A stretch of DNA of 64,000 bases, taken from the NCBI GenBank assembly GCA_017501465.1, contig JAFVWY010000013.1:1-64000 (forward strand), read 5' to 3'. Of the stretch, positions 51,132 to 58,869 are shown one piece after another. Both the position numbers and the translations under genes were made by a program. The notes beneath the pieces are model-generated. The model did no database searches. It worked only from the letters and a program-made list of their open reading frames with translations, and had not been told where the DNA came from. This stretch comes from Bacilli bacterium. GTDB taxonomy: Bacteria; Bacillota_I; Bacilli_A; ML615J-28; CAG-313. Each line of letters begins with the position of its first letter. Position 1 is the first letter of the stretch.

Positions 51132-52415
51132 ATGAAAATTTGTATTATTGGTGCTGGTAGTACTTATACACCAGAGTTAATTGAAGGTTTAATTGCAAAA
51201 AAGGATACACTTCCTGTTACAGAATTATATTTAATGGATATCGACGAAAGAAAGTTAAATATCGTTGGTGGTCTTGCAAAAAGAATGATTGAACATGCAA
51301 ATATTAATTGCAAAGTTGTATTATCAATGGATTATGAAGAATCTTTAACTGGTGCTGAATTCGTTTTAGCTCAAATTCGTGTTGGTAAATTACCTGCTAG
51401 AAAACTTGATGAAACAATTCCTCTAAAATATAACCTTATCGGACAAGAAACTTGCGGTATGGGTGGTATGTTTAAAGGATTTAGAACTATTCCAGTAATG
51501 CTAAAAATTGTTAAATTAATGGAAAAATGTTGTCCAAATGCTTGGTTAATCAACTTCTCAAATCCATCTGGTTTAATTGCTCAAGCTTTATTAAATCATA
51601 CTAATGTAAAAATGATGGGTCTTTGTAATGTTCCAATCAATATGATTGATGGTATTAAGAGAAGACTAAATTTACCAAATGCTCAAGTTGAATATATTGG
51701 ATTAAATCACTTTACTTATGTTACATCTATCGTTGATAATGGACATGATTATTTAAATGAAGCTTTAGAAGCTGGTGTTAATAGTGAAGCGATGAAAAAC
51801 ATACCTGCTAGTGGATTTACTGCAGAACAAATTAAAGCAATTGGTGGTATTCCATCATCTTATTTAGAATATTATTATTTACATGATAGCAAGTTAGAAA
51901 AACTTAAAAAAGCGGAAAAAACTCGTGCACAAGTTTGTATGGAATTAGAAGAACAACTTCTAGAATTATATTCACAACCATCTTTATATGTTAAACCAGA
52001 ACAACTTTCTAAACGTGGTGGTGCTAGATATTCTGAAGTTGCTGTATCTTTAGTTAATGCTATTTACAACGACTTACAAGAAGTACATGTAGTTAATGTC
52101 TTAAATAATGGTGCATTAGATTTCTTAGAAGATAATGATGCTATTGAAATTCAAGCAGTTATTGGTAAAGATGGTGCTAAACCTATTAAAGCAACTCATG
52201 TTAATAGTGATCATATTAAGGAATATATCCAAGCTATTAAATGTTATGAAAGACATGCTGTTAAAGCGGCTATTACTGGTGATAAAGAAGAAGCTATTAA
52301 AGCTATGATCATGAACCCACTAATGAATGATTTAAATACTTCTTTAGCTTGCTTTGATGAAATGTTAGAAGCTCATAAAGCATATTTACCACAATTTTTT
52401 AAAGATGAAAAATAG
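51132..52415 (+). CDS. glycoside hydrolase family 4, probable 6-phospho-beta-glucosidase
   Basis: The 427-residue enzyme is a GH4 glycosidase that uses NAD and a divalent metal for a redox-elimination mechanism. Signatures: CIIGAGSTYTPELIEGL (NAD fold), LYLMDIDERKL, QIRVGKLPARKLDE, IGQETCGMGGMFKG, LINFSNPSGLIA and MGLCNVPINM, with the metal-binding Cys and a following GLNHF His. It acts on a phosphorylated beta-disaccharide. It overlaps the N-acetylglucosamine-kinase-like gene by 11 bases, pointing to an amino-sugar disaccharide, but no PTS gene is here. GGAGAG precedes ATG 51132. Confidence 0.92.
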   Translation: MKICIIGAGSTYTPELIEGLIAKKDTLPVTELYLMDIDERKLNIVGGLAKRMIEHANINCKVVLSMDYEESLTGAEFVLAQIRVGKLPARKLDETIPLKYNLIGQETCGMGGMFKGFRTIPVMLKIVKLMEKCCPNAWLINFSNPSGLIAQALLNHTNVKMMGLCNVPINMIDGIKRRLNLPNAQVEYIGLNHFTYVTSIVDNGHDYLNEALEAGVNSEAMKNIPASGFTAEQIKAIGGIPSSYLEYYYLHDSKLEKLKKAEKTRAQVCMELEEQLLELYSQPSLYVKPEQLSKRGGARYSEVAVSLVNAIYNDLQEVHVVNVLNNGALDFLEDNDAIEIQAVIGKDGAKPIKATHVNSDHIKEYIQAIKCYERHAVKAAITGDKEEAIKAMIMNPLMNDLNTSLACFDEMLEAHKAYLPQFFKDEK

Positions 52416-53424
52416 ACAACTAATTTTAGGTGTTGATGGTGGGAACACTAAAACTGACTATTTTCTATTTGATTTAGAAGGTAATTATGTTGATGCCATC
52501 AGATGCGGTACTTGTAGCCATGAAGCTTTAAGAGATTCTTTTGCTGGTACTAAACGAGTAATGTCTGAACATTTAAATAAATTATTTGAACGAAACAATA
52601 TTACAGTAGATAATATTGTTGGTGCTGCCTTTGGCTTAGCTGGAGCTGATGTAATTACTCAAAAAGTCGCACTTAGAAAAGTTATTACTGAAATTGGTTT
52701 TAAAAAGTTTGAACTTGAAAACGATGGCTTTTTAGGTGTTAAAGCAGCTTCACCAAATGGTTTTGGTGTTTGTTCAATCAATGGAACTGGAACGGTAACT
52801 GTTGGTGTTGATGATTTTGGTAATTTCTTACAAGTTGGTGGTGTTGGATATATTTCAGGTGATGAATCTGGTGGTGCATTTTTAGTTAGAAGAACATTCC
52901 AAGCCATTTATGATGAACTATATCGCGTTGGCAAGAAAACAAGTTTAACATCTAAAATTTTTGAATTGTATGAAATTCAAGATAAAAAATATTTTTTAGA
53001 TAAAATTGTTGAACTTACAGATAAAAGATTAATTAATAGAACAGAAATTATTAAAATGTTATTTAATGAAGCTAATAATAATGATAGTGTTGCTATTGAG
53101 ATTTTAGAGACTTCTGGTACATGTATGGGTTTATCTGTTGCAGGTTGTATTAATAATTTAAACTTTAAAGATCTTGTTCATGTTATTTTAGCAGGTTCTG
53201 TATGGTCTAAAGCAACTGCAATGCATATGCTTAATAAATTTAAAGAAGTAGTTGAAGAAAATACAAACATTGATATTAACTATATTATTTTAAATGCTGC
53301 TCCTGCATGTGGTGCTGTCATTTGGGCATTAGAAATTGCTCATGGTGAATATCCAAAAGAAGAATTAAGACAAAAAATTGTATCAACTGTTGAAGAAATT
53401 CAAGTTGGATTACCTACAACATAA
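52405..53424 (+). CDS. N-acetylglucosamine kinase-like (BadF/BadG ATPase fold)
   Basis: The 339-residue protein is an ASKHA-fold kinase: LILGVDGGNTKTDYFLFDLEGN (phosphate loop), VGAAFGLAGADV, CSINGTGTVTVGVDDFGN, VGGVGYISGDESGGAFLVR and LAGSVWSKA. Such Firmicutes proteins act as N-acetylglucosamine or N-acetylmuramic-acid kinases. Translation is coupled to the GH4 gene, so the pair probably processes an amino-sugar or beta-glucoside disaccharide from the gut or from wall recycling. The N-terminal MKNRQ lies inside the GH4 gene. Confidence 0.87.
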   Translation: MKNRQLILGVDGGNTKTDYFLFDLEGNYVDAIRCGTCSHEALRDSFAGTKRVMSEHLNKLFERNNITVDNIVGAAFGLAGADVITQKVALRKVITEIGFKKFELENDGFLGVKAASPNGFGVCSINGTGTVTVGVDDFGNFLQVGGVGYISGDESGGAFLVRRTFQAIYDELYRVGKKTSLTSKIFELYEIQDKKYFLDKIVELTDKRLINRTEIIKMLFNEANNNDSVAIEILETSGTCMGLSVAGCINNLNFKDLVHVILAGSVWSKATAMHMLNKFKEVVEENTNIDINYIILNAAPACGAVIWALEIAHGEYPKEELRQKIVSTVEEIQVGLPTT

Positions 53425-53435
53425 ATCATAAATAG

Positions 53436-53470
53436 AAAACCTTGTTACTATAATGTAATGAGGTTTTTTT
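53436..53470 (+). terminator. terminator ending at the AGCS start codon
   Basis: AAAACCTTGTTAC (53436-53448) pairs fully with GTAATGAGGTTTT (53455-53467) with two G-U pairs and a 6-base loop, followed by T through 53470. The next base is the A of the following ATG. Confidence 0.9.
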
Positions 53471-54730
53471 ATGTTATTTTTTATGTTGTTATTTTTGTTT
53501 TGTGCTGTAATTAATACTATTTATTTAAAGTTTCCCCAATTTAAAATTTTTAAAAATATTAAAAAATCAACAAATAAAAAAAATAGACAAGCTTTTTTGT
53601 TAGGACTTGCTACAAATCTTGGTGTTGGTAATCTAATAGGAGTTGGGGCTGCTATTTATTATGGGGGACCAGGTGTAATTTTTTGGATGGCATTGTTTGC
53701 ATTTTTTGCTAGTTCATTTGCATATAGCGAAACGAAATATGCTTTAAATGCACAAGAATTTATTTGTGGTGAAACAAGAAGCGGAACAAGTTTTGTTATT
53801 AAAAAATATTTTAATAATAAGATTGGCTTAATTTTAAGTATTATTTTTGCTATTTTTTTACTTTTAACAAATTCGATTTTCTTTCCTCCCATTCAAATTC
53901 ATTCAATTATTAAGTGTGTTAATAAAGACTTTCAGCTGATTTTGGGTATTTCTTTATTCTTATTTATCTTATTTATAACCAATAAAGGAACAAAAACGAT
54001 TTTAAAATTTACAGATTTGATTGTACCCATCATGTCAATAATATATTGTGTAACTATTATAGTGTTGATAATTTTAAAAATAGATACTTTGGTTGATACA
54101 TTAAAACTTATAATATCACATGCTTTAAATTTTAGGTCTTTAGTTTCTAGTGGAATTTTAATAACAATTGAATACGGAATTAGTAAGAGTTTATTCTCCC
54201 ATGAGGCAGGATTAGGCACAATGCCATCATTAATAGGAGTTGCTGAAAAAGAAGAACAAAATCAAATGTGTAGTTATCAAGTTTTAAGTGTCTTAATAGA
54301 TACTGTGTTACTTTGTACCTTAACAGGTATTTTTATTTTACAAGTGACCAAAGGTGTATTTTTATGTGAAGTAAGCACAGTTTTAAGCTATTGTTTTGAA
54401 TTGTTATTAGGAAAAATTGGATTGGTAATTTGTTCAGTATTTATTTTTACTTTTGGCATGGCATCAGTTGTTGGTCAGTTCTACTTAGGACAAACAAATT
54501 CATTGTTCTTTACTTTTTTAAGTAAAAGACATCAAAATAATTTATTTCATATCATATTTAAAGGATTATTTTATTTAGGCATCTTACTAGGTATATTTCT
54601 TAGTTTTGATAGAATAAATAAGATTTTAGATCTTGGTATGATCTGTATTGGAATATTAAATATTACCGTTATTTTTATAATTCAATGGAGAGAAAAAAAG
54701 CACATAAAACACTTGAAGAATAAAAGTTAA
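53471..54730 (+). CDS. AGCS family sodium:amino-acid symporter
   Basis: The 419-residue polytopic protein has the AGCS signatures GLATNLGVGNLIGVGAAIYYGGPGVIFWM and SKSLFSHEAGLGTMPSLIGVA. It should import alanine, glycine or a related amino acid with sodium. It is somewhat shorter at the N-terminus than typical members. The AGG of a possible ribosome-binding site (53461-53463) sits in the 3' arm of the terminator that ends right before ATG 53471. No separate promoter is apparent, so expression may need readthrough. The promoter of the downstream 6S RNA lies in the last 20 bases of this gene. Confidence 0.9.
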   Translation: MLFFMLLFLFCAVINTIYLKFPQFKIFKNIKKSTNKKNRQAFLLGLATNLGVGNLIGVGAAIYYGGPGVIFWMALFAFFASSFAYSETKYALNAQEFICGETRSGTSFVIKKYFNNKIGLILSIIFAIFLLLTNSIFFPPIQIHSIIKCVNKDFQLILGISLFLFILFITNKGTKTILKFTDLIVPIMSIIYCVTIIVLIILKIDTLVDTLKLIISHALNFRSLVSSGILITIEYGISKSLFSHEAGLGTMPSLIGVAEKEEQNQMCSYQVLSVLIDTVLLCTLTGIFILQVTKGVFLCEVSTVLSYCFELLLGKIGLVICSVFIFTFGMASVVGQFYLGQTNSLFFTFLSKRHQNNLFHIIFKGLFYLGILLGIFLSFDRINKILDLGMICIGILNITVIFIIQWREKKHIKHLKNKS

Positions 54731-54741
54731 AGTGATATAAT
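54713..54741 (+). promoter_or_regulatory. promoter of the 6S-like RNA
   Basis: TTGAAG at 54713-54718 and TATAAT at 54736-54741 are 17 bases apart, with TGa before the -10. It overlaps the end of the AGCS gene. Confidence 0.88.
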
Positions 54742-54747
54742 TTAATT

Positions 54748-54922
54748 GCCTGGAGAGTTCGCGTTTTCTAATATCTGCGACCCGAACATTTCACTTATTG
54801 GTTGTTGAGGATATTCTGTGTTGAAAGCCTGCTGCGAGTAGGAATCCTAATGTAATATCAAATAGAGACGACCGCCCTTAACTTATGCGGTTGACGCATC
54901 TTGATAACGGCTCATCTGGGTA
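54748..54922 (+). ncRNA. ssrS: probable 6S RNA
   Basis: This 175-base non-coding stretch has its own promoter and a U8 tract at 54923-54930. GCCTGGAGAG at the 5' end pairs with CTCATCTGGGT at the 3' end with one bulge, closing the molecule. A side hairpin GTTCG...CGAAC with GCGACCCGAAC follows, then a long central region with few coding signs, ending in CTC. This elongated closing-stem architecture and size fit 6S RNA, which holds sigma-A RNA polymerase. No SRP, tmRNA or RNase P signature is present. A covariance search would settle it. Confidence 0.72.
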
Positions 54923-54943
54923 TTTTTTTTATGAGGAAATATT

Positions 54944-55630
54944 ATGATACTAACAGATAAATATATTAAGGATCCGATTAATACATTACCGATACCACTT
55001 TGGAAACATAATGTTACAGCCATTAGACAAGACATGATGTATGTGTTAGATGCTAATTATAATGAAACACTATATCGTGACTTTCAGGACACTTTATATC
55101 TAAGACTACAACATAATTTATTAGATCTAAAATTAGGTAAATTACCGGCTCATTACTTTTTAAGTTCTTATAAAGAATCAGATGGAGCATTAATTTATAA
55201 TTTAATTAAAGAATGTTATGGTTCTAATGTTGAATATGATAGAGTTGATCATCTTGTCAAAGATGAAACATTTAATGATTTACTTTGTGTATTTTTATAT
55301 AATGATAAAGTGTTTAATTTAGAAAATATGATTAATCTTCGTAAAAATAATCTTGGTAAAGAAAGAAATTATAAACCAATTGGAATGGTAATTGCTCAAT
55401 TTGATCAAAAAACTAAAGAGGCATCAATTGAATATTTATGCGTTAGTGAAAAATTTAGAAATAAAGGACTTGGCTCGCTTCTACTACAAGAAATTCTTCT
55501 TAGAATTAGTAATATTGCTGATTTTGCAACCGTATCTTTTGAAAAAAATAATAATGAACATCTAGAAAAGATGTTTAGAAAATACGGATTTGAAGGAAAT
55601 GCTATATGGCATATGTTGAGAAAACAATAA
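54944..55630 (+). CDS. GNAT family N-acetyltransferase
   Basis: The 228-residue protein has a C-terminal GNAT domain: IGMVIAQFDQ, ASIEYLCVSEKFRNKGLGSLLLQEIL (acetyl-CoA loop, R/Q-x-x-G-x-G/A type), and NEHLEKMFRKYGFEG. The first 95 residues are an extra N-terminal region with LWKHNVTAIRQDMMYVLD. The acceptor is unknown. GAGGAAAT lies before ATG 54944. It begins 13 bases after the U tract of the 6S-like RNA, so readthrough from that strong promoter may express it. Confidence 0.85.
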   Translation: MILTDKYIKDPINTLPIPLWKHNVTAIRQDMMYVLDANYNETLYRDFQDTLYLRLQHNLLDLKLGKLPAHYFLSSYKESDGALIYNLIKECYGSNVEYDRVDHLVKDETFNDLLCVFLYNDKVFNLENMINLRKNNLGKERNYKPIGMVIAQFDQKTKEASIEYLCVSEKFRNKGLGSLLLQEILLRISNIADFATVSFEKNNNEHLEKMFRKYGFEGNAIWHMLRKQ

Positions 55631-55651
55631 TGTAATCATTATTGTTTTTTT
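55623..55651 (+). terminator. terminator after the GNAT gene
   Basis: AACAATAATG and CATTATTGTT flank a TAAT loop, followed by a T run. The stop codon lies in the 5' arm. Confidence 0.9.
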
Positions 55652-55666
55652 ATTTTGATATTACTT

Positions 55667-55695
55667 TTGACTTTTTAAACGATTAGTGGTATAAT
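55667..55695 (+). promoter_or_regulatory. promoter for argS
   Basis: TTGACT at 55667-55672 and TATAAT at 55690-55695 are 17 bases apart, with TGG before the -10. Confidence 0.92.
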
Positions 55696-55726
55696 AAGTT
55701 TAATATTTTATATTAGGAGAAAAATT

Positions 55727-57370
55727 ATGATAAATAGTTTTTTAGAAAATTTAAGAAATGGTATTAAAAAAGCAATCGAAGAATTAGGAATTGATACAAC
55801 AGGTTTAGATATCGTCTTAGAAGTCCCTAAAGATCAAGCTAATGGTGATTACGCTACTAACGTGGCAATGCGTCTTGCTAGGGTTGCTAGAAAAGCTCCC
55901 GTTATGATCGCAAATGACATTGTATCTAAGTTAGATAAAAAAGCTTTAAATGTATCAAAAATAGAAGTTGCCGGTGCTGGTTTTATTAATTTTACAATTG
56001 ACATTGAATATTTGTTAAGTGTTGTAAAAAAAGTTTTAACAACTAATAACTATGGTTTTGTTAATCTTGGCAATAATCAAAAAGTTAATTTAGAATTTGT
56101 ATCAGCAAACCCAACTGGATACTTACATATCGGACACGGAAGAGGAGCCGCTTATGGAGACTCTTTAGCGAACATTTTAACAAAATGTGGATACTTAGTT
56201 ACTAAAGAACATTATGTTAATGATGCAGGTAATCAAATTACTAATATGGCTTTAAGTGTTTATGAAAGATATAAAGAACTACATGGTATGCCATTTGAAT
56301 TAAAAGATGATTACTATCATGGTAAAGAAATTATTACAATTGCTCAACTTTTAAAAGATGAGTATCAAGATAAATTTTTAAATGAATTTGATTTAAACTT
56401 CTTTAAAGAATATGGAACAAAGATTTTACTAAATAATTTAAAAGTTGATTTAGAAAAATTTAATGTTAATTTTGATGTTTGGTTTAGTGAAAAAAGCTTA
56501 TATAGCACTAATGCAGTTCAAAATGTCATTGAAACTTTAACTGATAAAGGATTCGTTTATGAAAATGAAGGTGCTAAATTCTTAAGAACATCTGATTATA
56601 ATGACGAAAAAGATCGTGTAATTATTAAAAGTGATGGTAGTTACACTTACTTTTTACCAGATATCGCATATCACGCCAATAAACTATCTAGAGGATTTGA
56701 TCACTTAATCGATGTATTAGGTGCAGACCATCACGGTTATGTTGATAGATTAAAAGCGGCGGTTAGTATGATTGGTGGAAATGCTGATTTAATTGACGTT
56801 GAACTTTTACAAATGGTAAGAGTAATGGAGAATGGCGAAGAAGTTAAAATGAGTAAGCGTAGTGGTAAAGCTATCACTTTAATCGATTTAATTGATGAAG
56901 TAGGTAGTGATGCTTTACGTTATTTCTATGTTTCAAAAGCTTTAAATACACACATGGATTTAGATCTAAACGTTATGAAAACTAAATCTAATGATAACCC
57001 TGTATTCTATGCTCAATATGCATATGCAAGAGTTGCAAGTGTATTTAGAAAATTTAAAGATACTAACAATGAATATCATCCAGTATTTGAGTTTAACAAT
57101 ATTAATAAAGAAAAAGTTAAGAATATTTGTTTAACACTACTTAAATACCCTGTTGTATTAGAAGAAGCTGGTTCAAAACATTTAGTTCATAAAGTTGTTC
57201 ATTATATAGATGAATTAGCATATCAATTGCATAGTTTTTATAATGAAGAAAAAATTATTTGTGCTAATGTTAGTGAAACTTTAGAAAAATTAACAATTTT
57301 AAATGCATTACAAGTAGTATTAAAAGATGCTTTAAACCTACTTGGCATTAATACTTATGAACAAATGTAA
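55727..57370 (+). CDS. argS: arginyl-tRNA synthetase
   Basis: The 547-residue class I enzyme charges tRNA-Arg. It has the N-terminal Add1 domain, NLEFVSANPTGYLHIGHGRGAAYGDSLA (HIGH motif), HYVNDAGNQITNMA, FLPDIAYHANKL, LGADHHGYVDRLKAA and EEVKMSKRSGKAITL (KMSKR variant). The C-terminal DALR anticodon-binding domain ends LLGINTYEQM. AGGAGA precedes ATG 55727. The following T-box belongs to hisS-aspS. Confidence 0.98.
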   Translation: MINSFLENLRNGIKKAIEELGIDTTGLDIVLEVPKDQANGDYATNVAMRLARVARKAPVMIANDIVSKLDKKALNVSKIEVAGAGFINFTIDIEYLLSVVKKVLTTNNYGFVNLGNNQKVNLEFVSANPTGYLHIGHGRGAAYGDSLANILTKCGYLVTKEHYVNDAGNQITNMALSVYERYKELHGMPFELKDDYYHGKEIITIAQLLKDEYQDKFLNEFDLNFFKEYGTKILLNNLKVDLEKFNVNFDVWFSEKSLYSTNAVQNVIETLTDKGFVYENEGAKFLRTSDYNDEKDRVIIKSDGSYTYFLPDIAYHANKLSRGFDHLIDVLGADHHGYVDRLKAAVSMIGGNADLIDVELLQMVRVMENGEEVKMSKRSGKAITLIDLIDEVGSDALRYFYVSKALNTHMDLDLNVMKTKSNDNPVFYAQYAYARVASVFRKFKDTNNEYHPVFEFNNINKEKVKNICLTLLKYPVVLEEAGSKHLVHKVVHYIDELAYQLHSFYNEEKIICANVSETLEKLTILNALQVVLKDALNLLGINTYEQM

Positions 57371-57378
57371 TAATTAAT

Positions 57379-57407
57379 TTGATTTTTTATTGTATAAATT
57401 GTATAAT
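57379..57407 (+). promoter_or_regulatory. promoter for the T-box/hisS-aspS transcript
   Basis: TTGATT at 57379-57384 and TATAAT at 57402-57407 are 17 bases apart, placing the start near 57414. Confidence 0.82.
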
Positions 57408-57413
57408 AAGATT

Positions 57414-57559
57414 AATATAATGATTTTTCGGTGATTGAGCTGACAACTCAGGAGAAAACGTACCCAAAACGTTAAAATGGAATAAAGAGCAGAAAATCTG
57501 AAATAAGGTGGTACCGCGGAGTAATTCGTCCTTATAATGTTTTTTTGCTCGTTTTTTTT
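57414..57559 (+). promoter_or_regulatory. compact T-box riboswitch upstream of hisS-aspS
   Basis: The T-box core AAGGTGGTACCGCG is at 57505-57518; ATAAGG (57503-57508) pairs with CCTTAT (57530-57535) to form the antiterminator. A stem III-like hairpin CAGA-AAA-TCTG lies at 57490-57500, and an AACGT/ACGTT hairpin before it. GAGCAGAAAA (57487-57496) can instead pair with TTTTTTGCTC (57541-57550), followed by G and eight T, a possible terminator form. Only about 90 bases separate the promoter start from the T-box, so stem I is unusually short. A GAC triplet (in CTGACAAC near 57441) is a possible aspartate specifier; this is uncertain. Confidence 0.85.
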
Positions 57560-57579
57560 AGAAAGAGAGGCGTTTAATT

Positions 57580-58869
57580 ATGAAAATTAATAAATTAAAA
57601 GGCGTTTTAGATTATTATGGTGAAGATGCTAAAAGATTTCAAATAGTTAGAAATGTTTCTACTGAAATTTGTGAAGCGTATGGTTATAGTGAAGTAATCA
57701 CTCCAATTATTGAACAAAGTGATGTTTTCATTCGTTCTGCTGGTGAACAATCAGATATTGTTGGTAAAGAAATGTATATTTTTAAAGATCGTGGTGATCG
57801 TGAGATTGCATTAAAACCTGAAAGTACAGCATCAGTTATGCGTATGGTTGTAGAAAATAAACTATATGTTAATCCTGGTGTAAAAAAATACTACTATTGT
57901 TCTCCAAACTTTAGATATGAAAGACCACAAGCTGGTCGTTTTAGACAATTCTATCAATTTGGTGTAGAAACAATGTGTGAAGAAAGCCCTTATTTAGATG
58001 CAGAAGTTATTGAAATGGCTTACCGTATTGTTAAAAAATTAGGTATTTCTAAAGTATGTGTTTATATTAACACATTAGGTAGTGATGAAAGTAGAAAAGT
58101 TTATACTAAAGAATTAAAATCATATTTTGAAGGATATTTAAATGAACTTTGTCCAGATTGTCAAAGAAGATTTGAAAAGAATCCTTTAAGAATGTTAGAT
58201 TGTAAAGTTGATGCTAATACTACTATCATGAAAAATGCACCTAAAATTGGTGATTATTTACAAGAAGAAGATAATGAGTATTTTAATAAGTTATGTGCAG
58301 CACTTGATGCTTTAAATGTACCTTATGTTATTAATCCTAGACTTGTAAGAGGATTAGATTATTATACTAATGACATATTTGAAATCATTTATGAAGAAGA
58401 AAATAGCCCTTACAATGGTTTAGCATTAATTGCAGGTGGCAGATATAATAATTTAGGCCAAGAATTTGATGGCCCACAAATCCCTAGTATTGGATTTGGT
58501 ATGGGTGTTGAAAGAATGATGGGAGTTATATCTGAATTAGATACTTATAAAGATAATGAAAAATGTAAGGTAGCAGTTTTAACTTTAAGTGAAACTTGTA
58601 AAGTTGAAGGCTTATTACTTGCTAATTATCTAAGAGAAAATGGCTTTTTATCATTCTTAGATTATAAAAATAATAATTTAAAACCACAATTTAAACTTTG
58701 TGATCGTGAAAATGTCGATTACATCTTAATTATTGGTGATGATGAAGTTAGTAATAATGTTATTAGAGCAAAAAATGTTAAGACTAATGAACAAATCGAT
58801 TTACCAATTGAAAAACTAAATGAATATTTCGGAATAAAAAAGGAGAAAGCATATGCGTACAAACACTAA
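57580..58869 (+). CDS. hisS: histidyl-tRNA synthetase
   Basis: The 429-residue class II enzyme starts with LKGVLDYYGEDAKRFQIV, motif 1 VITPIIEQSDVFIRSAGE, motif 2 around FRYERPQAGRFRQFYQFGVE, the histidine loop LVRGLDYYTNDIFE, GGRYNNL and motif 3 GFGMGVERMM, then a C-terminal anticodon-binding domain. AGAGAGG precedes ATG 57580. Regulated by the T-box leader and overlapping aspS by 17 bases. Confidence 0.98.
   Translation: MKINKLKGVLDYYGEDAKRFQIVRNVSTEICEAYGYSEVITPIIEQSDVFIRSAGEQSDIVGKEMYIFKDRGDREIALKPESTASVMRMVVENKLYVNPGVKKYYYCSPNFRYERPQAGRFRQFYQFGVETMCEESPYLDAEVIEMAYRIVKKLGISKVCVYINTLGSDESRKVYTKELKSYFEGYLNELCPDCQRRFEKNPLRMLDCKVDANTTIMKNAPKIGDYLQEEDNEYFNKLCAALDALNVPYVINPRLVRGLDYYTNDIFEIIYEEENSPYNGLALIAGGRYNNLGQEFDGPQIPSIGFGMGVERMMGVISELDTYKDNEKCKVAVLTLSETCKVEGLLLANYLRENGFLSFLDYKNNNLKPQFKLCDRENVDYILIIGDDEVSNNVIRAKNVKTNEQIDLPIEKLNEYFGIKKEKAYAYKH

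Noticed and set aside
57414-57559. Definite assignment of the T-box specifier
   Set aside because: A GAC triplet is plausible, but stem I cannot be folded with confidence, so no amino acid is claimed.
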